Origin: Bacteroidales bacterium
GTDB taxonomy: Bacteria; Bacteroidota; Bacteroidia; Bacteroidales; GCA-2748055
Assembly (NCBI GenBank): GCA_021738565.1
Contig: JAIPBT010000011.1
Span: 1 to 64,000 of the forward strand
DNA length: 64,000 nucleotides
Reading direction: 5' to 3'
Shown piece by piece: positions 33,801-43,473 of the stretch (its first letter is position 1; the number at the start of each line of letters is the position of its first letter). Made by a program: the position numbers and the translations under genes. The notes under the pieces were generated by a model that saw nothing but the letters and a program-made list of their open reading frames with translations, had not been told where the DNA came from and did not search any database.

Positions 33801-36140
33801 TTAATCTTCCCAGATGCCCCTCTGGTCGTTTCCCCCTGTTTTATTGACCCTATCTGCATCCAGCACGAACATGCCCCTTCCGTGTGTGGCAATGATGATC
33901 ATGTTATCACGCGGATGAATTTTAAGGTCGTGGACATAGGTACAGGGAAGGTCTCCCAGCACCTGCCAGCTTTCGCCGCGGTTAAGTGAAACATAGACGC
34001 CAACATCTGTTCCGGCATACAATATTTTTTTGTTCACCGGATCTTCACGAATAACATTTATGGGACCCACAGGTATGTTGCTGCTGATGTCTTGCCAGTT
34101 GTCCCCGTAGTCTTCGGATCTCCAGATATAGACCTGTGCATCGTCATCGCGCCTCCCGGTTTGTGTTACGTAGAGTGTTCCCATATCGTATGTTGAGGCA
34201 ACGATCCTTGAGACCCAGCGTTCCGGCATCGGTTTTTCGCGAATGTCGTTCCAGGTTTCGCCTCCGTTTTTCGTTCTCCAGATCCTTCCGTCATCTGTTC
34301 CGGCATAGATGAGTTCCGACCGGAATGGAGAAACATCGATCGAAGTGATTGTCTGGTAACTGATGTCTCCAATTTTATCCGGATCGTTGAAAGTAAGGTC
34401 CGGGCTGATGACCCTCCACGTTTCTCCCAGGTCGGAAGATCTCATAACATACTGTACGCCATGGTATACAATATCGGGATTTTGGGGTGAGAATATGGTC
34501 GGAGCCATCCACTGGCCCCTGAAATCTTTCTCTTCCGGGTATCTGCCCGGCAGCACATAGCGCATATCATCAGGGTAGCCATCAACGGTTGCTTTGGCGA
34601 GTTTCCCGTAAAAGAGGGAAGCAAGAATGGTGTTGTTATCCCGTTTATCGACGATGTGGGAACTGCCTTCTGCACCCAGCGTATACTCCCATTCGGTGGG
34701 CCGGACCCTGTCGCGTCCGCGTGACATATCCACTTCGCTGTAAAAGCTGTGGTGGTCCTGTATCGATCCGTACACCCTGAAAGGAGAAGCGTTGTCGTAT
34801 TCGACATTATAGAACTGGGCGAGCGGCAGTTCTTTGATCAAACTCCGCCAGTTCTTTCCCTGGTCATAGGAAACACTGATCCCTCCATCATGTGCTGACA
34901 GGATGTAGTTTGAATTGTCAGGATCGATCCACATTCCGTGGTGGTCGGCATGGATCGACCGGATGGCACTGAATTCACCACCACCGTCGAATGACTGATT
35001 CAACCATATTCCAAGTGAATATATTGTGTTCGGATCGTTGGGGTCCACCCTGATCTGTCCAAACACCCAGCCATACGTTGCCGAATGGTTTTCCATGAAT
35101 TTTTTGGTCTCTTCGGTGAGTCCGCTGGTCCGGAACCAGGATTCTCCTCCGTTTTCAGTTTTAAAGATAGCAGCTCCTTTTATCACATCTTTTTTTTGCC
35201 GCCCGTAATTGTCCAGTTCGCCTTTTTTTGCCTTGTATGCAAGGTCGTAATTATCGATCAGCAGGTACATCACATCCGGATCGGAGCGGGAGATGTCGAT
35301 CCCCATTCTACCCCGGAATCGGGTTTCGGGCAATCCATTGTTGATCCTTTCCCAGTTCTTCCCGCCATCGGTGGTTTTCCAGACATGATTGTTTTCGTGG
35401 TTTTCGTAGGTTCTCGGATCGTTCCATTTCAGCCGGGTCCTTTGCCATGAAGTGGCATAAAGGGTTTCAGGATCTTCCGGGTGCATGACCAGGTCGATGA
35501 TCCCTGTCTCATCATCGATGTATTTAATATGGTCCCATGTTTCGCCGCCATCCGTGGTCTTGTACAATCCGCGCTCTCTGTTTTTTGTCCACTCGTGCCC
35601 TGCCGACGCGACATACACGATGTCCGGGTCCCGCGGGTGAATGATGATCCTGGAGATGGTATAGGTATTCTCCAGCCCCATATGGGTCCATGATTCACCT
35701 CCATCGGTGGTCTTCCAGACCCCGCATCCCGCGTTGGATGATCTGAATATGTTTGCTTCCCCGGTGCCTGCCCATACAACATCCGTGTTGGAAGGAGCTA
35801 TGGCTATGTCACCAATGCTGGAGGTGCCGTAATTGTCGAAAACCGGTTTAAAGGTCACCCCTTCATTGATGCTTTTCCATATACCGCCGCTTGCTGATGC
35901 TACCCAGATTGTATAATTCTGTCCTTTTGGTCCGACAGCTTCTACATCGGTGCAGCGACCGGAGATGTTGGCAGGGCCGATGAATTGCCAGTGCAATGTG
36001 TCATACGGGGAAGCTGCACGCATCTTTTCGTGCTGCGTATATCCTTCCAGTTTTGATTTCCCGTCAAGTACGGGCGCTTTTTGTCCGTATACATGCAATC
36101 CCAGGAATGAAAGAATAACAATCAATAGCGTCTTTCTCAT
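33801..36140 (-). CDS. Secreted BNR/sortilin-like (VPS10-type) propeller protein
   Basis: A 779-residue exported protein (signal about 1-19, LHVYGQ). At least nine Asp-box/BNR-type blades are visible, each with a GGESW or GGETW turn before a strand: WKTTDGGESWTHM, YKTTDGGETWDHI, WKTTDGGKNWERI, FKTENGGESWFRT, WRTKNGGETWNDI and others. This is the WD40/YVTN/BNR or sortilin-like class often labelled glycosyl hydrolase, but no catalytic residues can be assigned. It is encoded 71 bp downstream of susD in the same direction and may be the secreted partner of that uptake system. Confidence 0.85.
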   Translation of the reverse strand: MRKTLLIVILSFLGLHVYGQKAPVLDGKSKLEGYTQHEKMRAASPYDTLHWQFIGPANISGRCTDVEAVGPKGQNYTIWVASASGGIWKSINEGVTFKPVFDNYGTSSIGDIAIAPSNTDVVWAGTGEANIFRSSNAGCGVWKTTDGGESWTHMGLENTYTISRIIIHPRDPDIVYVASAGHEWTKNRERGLYKTTDGGETWDHIKYIDDETGIIDLVMHPEDPETLYATSWQRTRLKWNDPRTYENHENNHVWKTTDGGKNWERINNGLPETRFRGRMGIDISRSDPDVMYLLIDNYDLAYKAKKGELDNYGRQKKDVIKGAAIFKTENGGESWFRTSGLTEETKKFMENHSATYGWVFGQIRVDPNDPNTIYSLGIWLNQSFDGGGEFSAIRSIHADHHGMWIDPDNSNYILSAHDGGISVSYDQGKNWRSLIKELPLAQFYNVEYDNASPFRVYGSIQDHHSFYSEVDMSRGRDRVRPTEWEYTLGAEGSSHIVDKRDNNTILASLFYGKLAKATVDGYPDDMRYVLPGRYPEEKDFRGQWMAPTIFSPQNPDIVYHGVQYVMRSSDLGETWRVISPDLTFNDPDKIGDISYQTITSIDVSPFRSELIYAGTDDGRIWRTKNGGETWNDIREKPMPERWVSRIVASTYDMGTLYVTQTGRRDDDAQVYIWRSEDYGDNWQDISSNIPVGPINVIREDPVNKKILYAGTDVGVYVSLNRGESWQVLGDLPCTYVHDLKIHPRDNMIIIATHGRGMFVLDADRVNKTGGNDQRGIWED

Positions 36141-36156
36141 AGTTGTTCGTTTTTAT

Positions 36157-36209
36157 AAAGATCTAATTTAGCAATTTCGATTTAATGAATCGGCGGAATG
36201 AATTCCGCC
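36157..36209. repeat. Repeat left of the SusCD pair, with palindrome GGCGGAATGAATTCCGCC
   Basis: A 53-bp stretch starting AAAGATCTAATTTAGC and ending in the near-perfect palindrome GGCGGAATGAATTCCGCC (36192-36209). By hand alignment 41 of 53 positions match the stretch at 41294-41346, in the same orientation. It lies between susD and the propeller gene. Confidence 0.65.
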
Positions 36210-36211
36210 CC

Positions 36212-37885
36212 TTACCAGCCTGGATTTTGTTTTAGCAATCCCCTGTTTACGTTGATCTCGGAAAGTGGTATCGGTAAGAACTCATTCTTTCCAACCTGGA
36301 ATACATCCCCGTCATAGATCTCATTCCAGTCGATCGCCCACTGCGGATCAAAACTCCAGCGGATCAGATCGATGTACCGGTGGCCCTCAAATGCAAGTTC
36401 CACATCTCTCTCATGGATGATCGCATCTGTTGTCAGCGCTGCCACCGGAGGCATTTTCACCCTGTCCCGCACTTCGTTGAGCGCACTCAATCCCGAGCCA
36501 TCCGCATCGTTGTCCAGCAGGAGACTGGTTTCGGCATAGAGCAGGTACACATCGGCCAGCCTGATGATGCGGTGATTAAACGGAGCATTGTTTGGCGCAG
36601 CCAGGTCATTGTAGGTCGGGTAGGCATATTTTTTCGGACCGAATCCGATCGATGGCTGGCCCGGCCTTGACAGACCGCGCCCGGATGCAACCCGTTTATT
36701 ATTCAGACCACTTGTATAAAATTTACTGTAGTATTCCTCTTCGGGAACAAAATGCAGCCGGTCACCATCGAGGTACAATGAAGCAAACGTCCTTGGGTCT
36801 TTGACAAACCCGGCCGGGTGACCGGTCACCTCCTCAAACGCATAATACATATCAGGATGTGCCTCGTGGTTCTTGAAGCTGCTCTCGTGGTGGTAGAACC
36901 ACTGGAAATTCATGTTACCCGACCACTGCCATCCGGGCAGCCAGCCTTCATTGATCCGCTTATCGGTATACTGCACTTCCCATACCGATTCGCTGTTGTT
37001 CTCTGATGGATAGAACGAACCGTCACTGGCAGGCAGATCCATGTATGAGGTGTTGCACAAAACAGCATTGATATAATCCACCCTTTCGTCGGCCTTTGGG
37101 AGTATCAGCGCATACGCCGGGCTCTCCATGACCTCTTTCAGCATCGTTTTAGCCAGTTCCAGGTCGGTATTGATCTCCGCCTGTCCGGAGCCCATTCTCA
37201 GGTGGTAGTAATAGTATTTGTACAGCATGGCTTTCCCGAGGAGGGCTTTCGCCGCCCCACTTGTGATCCTTCCCACATCATTGTCGGGATAGCTTTCCGG
37301 CAGGATACCGATCGCATATTCCAGGTCCTCAACGATCTTGTTCCAGAACCGGATCCGTTCGCCGTTCGGGTAAGCCTCATACGCATCCACAGGCAGGCTT
37401 GTCTCATCGAAGAAGATCGGCCGGTCAAAAATTGTGACCAGCAGGAAATAGTACATGCTGCGCAGTGCGCGGATCTGGGCCATGTATTGCTCCCTGGTTC
37501 CCTCTTCGAGCCCTTCGATCTCAAGTTCCTGCAGGTTGTACAGGACATGCGAGGTTCGCCAGACCCCCATGTAGAGGTCACGATGCATCCAGGTGACGAA
37601 TTCATTGGAGGAATTGATACTGATATTGTCCATGGCAGCGGTTTCAAAAAGCGTCCTGTCCTCAAATGATCCGAACAGGAAAAACCATCTCAAGCCAAAT
37701 ACTCCGGAATGGGCAAGCGGGGTATAACATGCATTCATGGCATAAAAGGCATCCTCCGGCGTCTTGTAAAATGAGCTCAGTGCAAGCTGGTTTGTGTTTT
37801 CCACTTCGAGCGCATCATCAGTGCATGACGTGATACCTATTGCGCTTGCAATCATGATGGCGATGATATATGTGATCTTTTTCAT
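36212..37885 (-). CDS. RagB/SusD-family surface nutrient-binding lipoprotein
   Basis: A 557-residue lipoprotein (lipobox ITSC, Cys about 21). The start NQLALSSFYKTPEDAFYAMNACY, the TPR-like helices with IRALRSMYYFLLVTIFDRPIFF, and the C-terminal RLADVYLLYAETSLLL...HERDVELAFEGHRYIDLIRW and EFLPIPLSEINVN...QNPGW are diagnostic of SusD. It captures substrate above the SusC barrel on the cell surface. It lies 9 bp after susC. No glycoside hydrolase gene is adjacent, so the substrate could be protein- or glycan-derived. Confidence 0.94.
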   Translation of the reverse strand: MKKITYIIAIMIASAIGITSCTDDALEVENTNQLALSSFYKTPEDAFYAMNACYTPLAHSGVFGLRWFFLFGSFEDRTLFETAAMDNISINSSNEFVTWMHRDLYMGVWRTSHVLYNLQELEIEGLEEGTREQYMAQIRALRSMYYFLLVTIFDRPIFFDETSLPVDAYEAYPNGERIRFWNKIVEDLEYAIGILPESYPDNDVGRITSGAAKALLGKAMLYKYYYYHLRMGSGQAEINTDLELAKTMLKEVMESPAYALILPKADERVDYINAVLCNTSYMDLPASDGSFYPSENNSESVWEVQYTDKRINEGWLPGWQWSGNMNFQWFYHHESSFKNHEAHPDMYYAFEEVTGHPAGFVKDPRTFASLYLDGDRLHFVPEEEYYSKFYTSGLNNKRVASGRGLSRPGQPSIGFGPKKYAYPTYNDLAAPNNAPFNHRIIRLADVYLLYAETSLLLDNDADGSGLSALNEVRDRVKMPPVAALTTDAIIHERDVELAFEGHRYIDLIRWSFDPQWAIDWNEIYDGDVFQVGKNEFLPIPLSEINVNRGLLKQNPGW

Positions 37886-37894
37886 AATGCTGTT

Positions 37895-40800
37895 TTAAAA
37901 ATCAATTTGAATTCCAATGGTGCTTACCCTGGGGTTCGGATAGCCCCCTATATCGGTACCTGAATTTAGCGGGTCGGAGAATACAGCCACTTCGGGATCC
38001 CTCCCGGTGTATTCAGTAAATACATACAGGTTTGAGAAGCTGGCATAGATCCTGAAGTTGTCTATATTGGCAAAACTGATAATATTTCCCGGCAGTGAAT
38101 AGCCCAGCTGAATATCTTTCACCCTTAAAAATGAGCCATCCTCTATCCACCAGGTGGAGATCCGGTCATTGACATTGGTGTTGTTTCTGTCGGCGCGTAC
38201 ATATTCTTCCGACGGGTTGTCTTCCCTGTAGTAGTTTTGCGTGTAATCTGTAAGTTTATTGTGATCCAGATCCTGGGCATTGAAACTTGAAAGCGAAGCT
38301 CTTTCGGCATTGAAAATATCAAAGCCCTGCATGCCGCTCAGGAAAATGAGCAAATCGAAATCCCTGTAGCTCATTTCCATGTTGATCCCGTAGATCATAT
38401 CAGGGATAGGCTTTCCTATCAGCGTCCGGTCATCGGCATCAATCTTGCCGTCGTTGGTGAGGTCTGTGAATTTCAGGTCCCCGGGTGCAGGTGTGCCTTC
38501 AATCGGTTCAGTAAATTGATAATCCCCGTTCTCATCAAAATCCCCCGGTGTAATGATCCTTTCAGCAACATATCCATAAAGTGAACCAATGGGCCATCCT
38601 TCTATGGTGCGGTTGTATCCCTCCCGCGTGGTAATATCTTCTGTAGGAATACTGATCACCTCGTTCTTAATCGTGGTCAGGTTTGCCGTGATCCCGTAAT
38701 ACAACTCCCCGCGGGTTTCCCTGTAAGAAAGCAACAGTTCAAATCCACTGTTGCGAAGCTCACCCACATTCAGCCATGGTTGCGCATCCTCCGAAAAGCC
38801 TGGCTCTGATGCACGTCCGAATACATGCGATACGGGTTTCTTTACCAGCAGGTTGTCCTGGCTCTTGATATAATATTCGACACTGGCCTGGATCTTATTG
38901 TTGAAGAGGTTGGCATCCAGCCCCAGGTTCAGCATGGAGGCCGACTCCCACTGAACGATCGGGTTCGCGAATGAGCTGAGCACATAGGTAGCCACAGCGA
39001 TGTTCTGGTCGTAACCGAAGACCGGGGAGAACTGGGTGGGTGCTGAAAGGAAATCGTCGTACTGGAACCTCCCGATATTTGAGTTGCCGGTCTGTCCCCA
39101 GCCTGCCCTGATCTTGAGCATATTCACCTGGTCGACCTGTGGCAGGAGGTCCTCGTTCAGTTTCCACCCGAGCGAAAAAGACGGAAAGGTACCCCACCTG
39201 TATCCCTCGGCGAACCTGGAGTTGCCATCTGTACGCAACGAAGCTGTGACCAGGTATTTGCCCTTGAAATCATAGATGATCCTGCCCAGGTATGCTATAC
39301 TCTTGTAAGGCCAGATAGCGCCTTCAATCACCTGCCCGTCAGCTGATGCCTGGTCGAATACATTCAGGTTTTCATATGGAAAGCCAACCGCTTTTGGGGT
39401 CGTGACGCTTGTGGTGACATTCCGGTAGTGATGAACTGCCGTGGCTGAGACAGTGTGGTTGCCAAAGCTCCGGTTGAAATTCAGCTGGTTCTGAATAGAG
39501 AGATTCAGTAACTCATTGTATTCCTCCAGCAGTACGGCCTGGGGTTCTGATCTGACACCCATATCATAGGAGGGGGTCCAGTTACGGATCTTCCCGTAGG
39601 TAAAATCAACAGAAGGAAGCACCCTGAATGTCAGCCCCTCGAGCAGTTTCACCTCTGCGTAGATGCTTGCCAGGAAATTGTTGATATACTCATTATTGTC
39701 CGGCAGCATCGCCACCCCCAGGGGATTGAATTTATCATTGTTGCCGGTGGAGGGAAAAGTCTCGCTGTCCGGATCAATGACCCCGTCGCTATCTGCATCA
39801 AATTCAAATCCCTGCTGTGCACCTGCAAATCCGCCCTTATTGTCTTCGTCGTAAACGGCCATCAGCGGACTGGCGGTTTTAACAAGGTTGAAATCAGCCG
39901 CTCCCCTGTGAATATAATTCCTGCTGATGTTCATGGTCTCCCCGATCTTCAGGTGTTTGCCGATTGCAAAATCGGAATTGGCCCTCAGGTTATATCTTTT
40001 GGCATTGTTATTCACCAGCACACCGGTTTCATCATAATAATTGGCAGAGATACTGTAATTGCTTTTTTCAGCTCCCCCGGAGATCCGCAGGTAATGATTC
40101 ATCGTGTAGCCGGGTGTCGTAATCTCATCCTGCCAGTCGGTACCGGATTCCCATCCTTCTCCATAATATGCCTGCCGAAATTCATCCGTATAAGCGATCT
40201 GGTTAATGCCGTCCCTCTCGTTGAGCGTATTGTAGAAATCTGCATACTGGTCGCCATTCATCAGGTCCAACTTCCTTGGAATCTTGTTCTGGCTCATGTA
40301 TGCTGAATAGGTTACCGAGGGAGCTCCGATGGATCCCCTTTTTGTGGTGATGATAATCACTCCGTTCGCACCATCTGCGCCATAAATGGCTGCTGAAGAC
40401 GCATCTTTCAGCACCTGCAGCGATTCTATATCTGCCGGATTGATCCCCTGGATGCTGCTTGTGATCACTCCGTCGATCACGTAGATCGGATCGGCACTCC
40501 TGTTGATCGATCCCACACCGCGCACCCTGATAGATGCAGGGGAACCGGGCTGACCGGAGTTCTGTGTGACCAGGACGCCGGGTGCCTTCCCCTGGATCGC
40601 TGATGTAAAGGTCGCGGTGGGTGTGCGGTTCAGCTCTTCTGAACTTACCACGGCCACTGAACCTGTCAGGTCGTCTTTCTTAACGGTTCCGTAACCGATG
40701 ACCACCACATCTTCAAGTTCGGTAGTAGCCTCCTCCATGCTTACATTGATCTCAGTCCGGTCCCCCACCTGTTCTTCATGTGTTTCATAGCCAATAAATG

Positions 40801-41032
40801 AAAACTGGAGTACATCTCCGGGTCCGGTTACCTCGATGGAATAATGACCGCTGACATCTGTGATGGCACCTCTGGTGGTTCCCTTGATGATGATGGTTGA
40901 TCCGGCGATCGGTTCACCGGTTTCGGCAGATGTGACGTTACCTGTTACAACTTGCTGTGCCATCACGGCATGCGAAAAAAGCACCAGGAACAGAATGAAG
41001 CGAAATCTCATCCCACGTGAGTTAGTTAGCAT
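37895..41032 (-). CDS. SusC/RagA-family TonB-linked outer membrane transporter
   Basis: A 1045-residue barrel transporter. A signal (about 1-25, SHAVMAQ) precedes the carboxypeptidase-like domain (VVTGNVTSAETGEPIAGSTI), the SusC signature VVVIGYGTVKKDDLTGSV, the plug (GKAPGVLVTQNSG...IRVRGVGSINRSADPIYVIDG) and a large barrel ending VSTIGIQIDF. It works with the SusD lipoprotein encoded 9 bp downstream. The start may be ATG 41032 or ATG 41011; both leave a usable signal. A palindromic repeat of the A/B family lies directly upstream. Confidence 0.95.
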   Translation of the reverse strand: MLTNSRGMRFRFILFLVLFSHAVMAQQVVTGNVTSAETGEPIAGSTIIIKGTTRGAITDVSGHYSIEVTGPGDVLQFSFIGYETHEEQVGDRTEINVSMEEATTELEDVVVIGYGTVKKDDLTGSVAVVSSEELNRTPTATFTSAIQGKAPGVLVTQNSGQPGSPASIRVRGVGSINRSADPIYVIDGVITSSIQGINPADIESLQVLKDASSAAIYGADGANGVIIITTKRGSIGAPSVTYSAYMSQNKIPRKLDLMNGDQYADFYNTLNERDGINQIAYTDEFRQAYYGEGWESGTDWQDEITTPGYTMNHYLRISGGAEKSNYSISANYYDETGVLVNNNAKRYNLRANSDFAIGKHLKIGETMNISRNYIHRGAADFNLVKTASPLMAVYDEDNKGGFAGAQQGFEFDADSDGVIDPDSETFPSTGNNDKFNPLGVAMLPDNNEYINNFLASIYAEVKLLEGLTFRVLPSVDFTYGKIRNWTPSYDMGVRSEPQAVLLEEYNELLNLSIQNQLNFNRSFGNHTVSATAVHHYRNVTTSVTTPKAVGFPYENLNVFDQASADGQVIEGAIWPYKSIAYLGRIIYDFKGKYLVTASLRTDGNSRFAEGYRWGTFPSFSLGWKLNEDLLPQVDQVNMLKIRAGWGQTGNSNIGRFQYDDFLSAPTQFSPVFGYDQNIAVATYVLSSFANPIVQWESASMLNLGLDANLFNNKIQASVEYYIKSQDNLLVKKPVSHVFGRASEPGFSEDAQPWLNVGELRNSGFELLLSYRETRGELYYGITANLTTIKNEVISIPTEDITTREGYNRTIEGWPIGSLYGYVAERIITPGDFDENGDYQFTEPIEGTPAPGDLKFTDLTNDGKIDADDRTLIGKPIPDMIYGINMEMSYRDFDLLIFLSGMQGFDIFNAERASLSSFNAQDLDHNKLTDYTQNYYREDNPSEEYVRADRNNTNVNDRISTWWIEDGSFLRVKDIQLGYSLPGNIISFANIDNFRIYASFSNLYVFTEYTGRDPEVAVFSDPLNSGTDIGGYPNPRVSTIGIQIDF

Positions 41033-41048
41033 AGTCTGTTAGTTTAGT

Positions 41049-41204
41049 TAGTCTTTGCAAGAAAACGCCAAATACTGTGTTATGCTCGTCTTGAAAACAG
41101 TCATTTACAAAGGTAAACTCCTTGGTTTTCAATACTTCGCAAGCCTTGTCTTTGACGCTTTCTTATCAAAGACTTAAAAAAGTAGGAGTTTTCTTTCAGG
41201 CACT
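41049..41204. repeat. Dispersed palindromic element, copy B
   Basis: About 156 bp. The left end TAGTCTTTGCAAGAAAACGC is matched inside by CGCTTTCTTATCAAAGAC (41156-41173), so GTCTTTG (41051-41057) pairs with CAAAGAC (41167-41173). The right end is GAGTTTTCTTTCAGGCACTA, a variant of the shared core. Leftward, TACCTTTG (41115-41108) inside the element is a possible -7 box for susC, though no -33 TTG is well spaced. Confidence 0.7.
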
Positions 41205-41221
41205 AGTTAGTCAAAGATAAG

Positions 41222-41255
41222 AAAAAATGCTCCCACCAGGATTGGCAGGAGCATT
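41222..41255 (-). terminator. Intrinsic terminator of the LolA-ABC operon
   Basis: AATGCTCC (41226-41233) pairs with GGAGCATT (41248-41255). Read on the minus strand, the hairpin is followed by TTTTTTCTTATC, a proper U-tract; on the plus strand it is not. It lies 110 bp after the end of the leftward operon that starts with the TetR gene. Confidence 0.75.
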
Positions 41256-41270
41256 ATACTATCTATTAGG

Positions 41271-41346
41271 GGTGGAATTCATTCCGCCCATTGAAAGATC
41301 TAATTTGGCTATTCAGATGCAGAGGATCGTCGGAATGAATTCCGAT
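41271..41346. repeat. Repeat right of the SusCD pair, with terminal inverted repeats
   Basis: GGTGGAATTCATTCCGCC (41271-41288) and CGGAATGAATTCCG (41331-41344) form inverted ends around AAAGATCTAATTTGGCTATT (41294-41313) and 17 more bases. The inner and right parts match 36157-36209. It resembles a very small non-autonomous element. Confidence 0.6.
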
Positions 41347-41365
41347 GCTAAGATTCCTCTTCTGA

Positions 41366-42100
41366 TTATCTCAACGCTGCCTTGCTCAGGAGATGTTCGG
41401 GCACATCGACATTGAATTCGATCTCTTCTACTATGAATTCCGTTCCGTCGCCTTTTTTCAGCATGTCTTTGAAGACGATCTTCCCGGGATACCAGCGGTT
41501 CCCGATCTTTTTGATATCATACAATTCCGTTTTCTTCAACAGTGTACCGCTCTTGGCATACAGCTCCTCTTTCAGTGGCAGGTAACGCTGCTTGTCCACC
41601 CAGATCTTTCGCATCTGGTAAGCCACATCCGGCGAATTGGCCGTCAGTTCAAGTACCCAGCATTCGGTACCGTTGATCTCTTCACTTCCGGTCACTGCTG
41701 CATCGTATTTTTTCCGCAGTTCGGGATCATCCATCATATCCTCATAGGAGAGATCGGAGCCCATCACCGATTGTCTGAGCATATGGCCCGAGATCTGTAT
41801 CGTCCGGTCCGTACCCGGAGAGTAAATCCACAGTTTGTCTTCAAGCTTCAACATCTTGGTGCCTTTTTCCCGCGCAGGGGCGAGGTATTCCGTATAGGCC
41901 TTTTCGTCACCCACCGACCAGGTTTCCGATTCGATGGTCCGGGTATTTCTTGTACCATGGATCACCATTTTTGAGATGACATGTCTGGAGCCGGATGACA
42001 TGTTGCTGTCGATCCTGTCGAGAATCTCATCCCCTGAAGGTTGTGCCATGAGCGATCCGGGAATGCAGAGGATCGCTGCGAGTGTGCTTATTGTTTTCAT
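41366..42100 (-). CDS. LolA-like outer membrane lipoprotein-sorting protein
   Basis: A 244-residue periplasmic protein with a signal (about 1-20, ILCIPGSLMAQ). The mature part, GDEILDRIDSNMSS...MVIHGTRNTRTIESETWSVGDEKAYTEYLAPAREKGTKMLKLEDKLWIYSPG, is the LolA-like half-barrel family annotated as outer membrane lipoprotein-sorting protein. It likely carries a lipid or lipopeptide from the membrane ABC complex encoded just upstream. ATG 42100 is preferred over TTG 42106. It is the last gene of the operon and is followed by a terminator. Confidence 0.85.
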   Translation of the reverse strand: MKTISTLAAILCIPGSLMAQPSGDEILDRIDSNMSSGSRHVISKMVIHGTRNTRTIESETWSVGDEKAYTEYLAPAREKGTKMLKLEDKLWIYSPGTDRTIQISGHMLRQSVMGSDLSYEDMMDDPELRKKYDAAVTGSEEINGTECWVLELTANSPDVAYQMRKIWVDKQRYLPLKEELYAKSGTLLKKTELYDIKKIGNRWYPGKIVFKDMLKKGDGTEFIVEEIEFNVDVPEHLLSKAALR

Positions 42101-42189
42101 GATCAATTCTGTTTTTTATTTGTTCCTGTTATCAGACGATGAAAATCATTGTCTGATCCTTGTAAGGTCACTGCTCCCATCCAGGGATC

Positions 42190-43461
42190 TCAGGCCTGCA
42201 GCTCTTTGAACAGGTTGGCCGTTTGCCTCCTGTAGATCCCGATTCCTGCCAGGGCGGTTCCAAAAACTGTTGCCAGTACGCCCGGGAAAAAACCGATGTA
42301 ATAGGATTCCGGAGTGATCTGTGTGCGATAAACACCCGGCATCATCATTGTGGATCCCTCCATCATGTCGCTGAAATCAATCCCCTTTGACATCAGCGAT
42401 GCGAACAGCAGTCCGATCAGCGTTCCGATAACTGAACCGACGATGCCAATTACAACTGACTCGCTGAGCAGGCTTCGATAGATGTGTCCCTTTTGTTCAC
42501 CGATGGCCAACCTGAGCCCCATCTCCCCGTACCTTCTCAGTCCGCCGACCAGTCCGGCGTTCCACAGTACAATGGCCATAGCAATCATAAAGATAGAGAT
42601 GATGATACCAGACATATAACCGATAATATCGATCATCCCGGTGAGGCTGTTCTGGTTTCGCAGGGGTACCATCACCGGTGAGAAGCGATCCTCTTCATCG
42701 GCGTACTCATTATTGAAATTTTCAGCCAGCGTGATGGCTTTTTCATCCGGGTATTCTCCGCCCGGGAAGTATCCCAGAATTTCACCAGTTGCATCTTCCA
42801 TATCCATGGCATACCTGATTCCGGAGATATCGGCAATAATCCCTCCGCGGTCAAGCGCTCCCACGCCAAATTTGATGGTTCCGCAGACGGTGAAATTGGT
42901 AATTGACATGGCACCGTACATCGTTGTGGTGATCAGGGTGACCTGGTCGTCCGGCTCCACCTCCAGCCGGGAGGCAAATTCGTCCGACAGGATCACGTCA
43001 TCAGGTGATGTTGGCAGGGTGCCTTTGAGCAGGATATTCTGCAGGTTAAGCCGTTCGGCCTCCTTGCTCTCCGGAGAGAGCAGGTCGAGTGCCATTCCGG
43101 CGGCGGGTCCCTGGGCCCTTGTTTCGCCCTCTTCATCGGGTGCGTCTATGAGTCCCCCGAAGCTAATCCGCTCCACCCAGGTCATGTCGGGATATTTTTC
43201 CTGCAATTCTGCAATGAAAGCCTCTGATTCGAGCAGGGCCAGGTCGTTGGGCATCTGATCGATATTCTCGAAATATTCACTGGTCATGACCTTTACATGT
43301 CCGGTCGAGAACCGGGCATTGAAATCGATTACATCGCCCAAGATCCCTGTGATCCATGTATGTCCCAATACAGTAAGCATCACTCCCAGGGTAACAACAA
43401 TGATGGGGAGCAGGCTTCGTTGGCGGTCGCGGATCAGTCCTTTTATAAAGAAACGTAGCAT
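42190..43461 (-). CDS. FtsX/LolE-type ABC transporter permease (second)
   Basis: A 423-residue permease. An N-terminal membrane helix (about 18-40) is followed by a large periplasmic MacB-like core domain (about 45-265) and three C-terminal helices at about 270-300, 325-355 and 385-410, with GGLRRYGEMGLRLAIGEQKGHIYRSLLSES as the cytoplasmic coupling region. This is the topology of LolC/E and MacB permeases, which extract lipids or lipoproteins from the inner membrane rather than import solutes. It lies 12 bp after the first permease gene. Confidence 0.88.
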   Translation of the reverse strand: MLRFFIKGLIRDRQRSLLPIIVVTLGVMLTVLGHTWITGILGDVIDFNARFSTGHVKVMTSEYFENIDQMPNDLALLESEAFIAELQEKYPDMTWVERISFGGLIDAPDEEGETRAQGPAAGMALDLLSPESKEAERLNLQNILLKGTLPTSPDDVILSDEFASRLEVEPDDQVTLITTTMYGAMSITNFTVCGTIKFGVGALDRGGIIADISGIRYAMDMEDATGEILGYFPGGEYPDEKAITLAENFNNEYADEEDRFSPVMVPLRNQNSLTGMIDIIGYMSGIIISIFMIAMAIVLWNAGLVGGLRRYGEMGLRLAIGEQKGHIYRSLLSESVVIGIVGSVIGTLIGLLFASLMSKGIDFSDMMEGSTMMMPGVYRTQITPESYYIGFFPGVLATVFGTALAGIGIYRRQTANLFKELQA

Positions 43462-43473
43462 AGTTTTATATTT

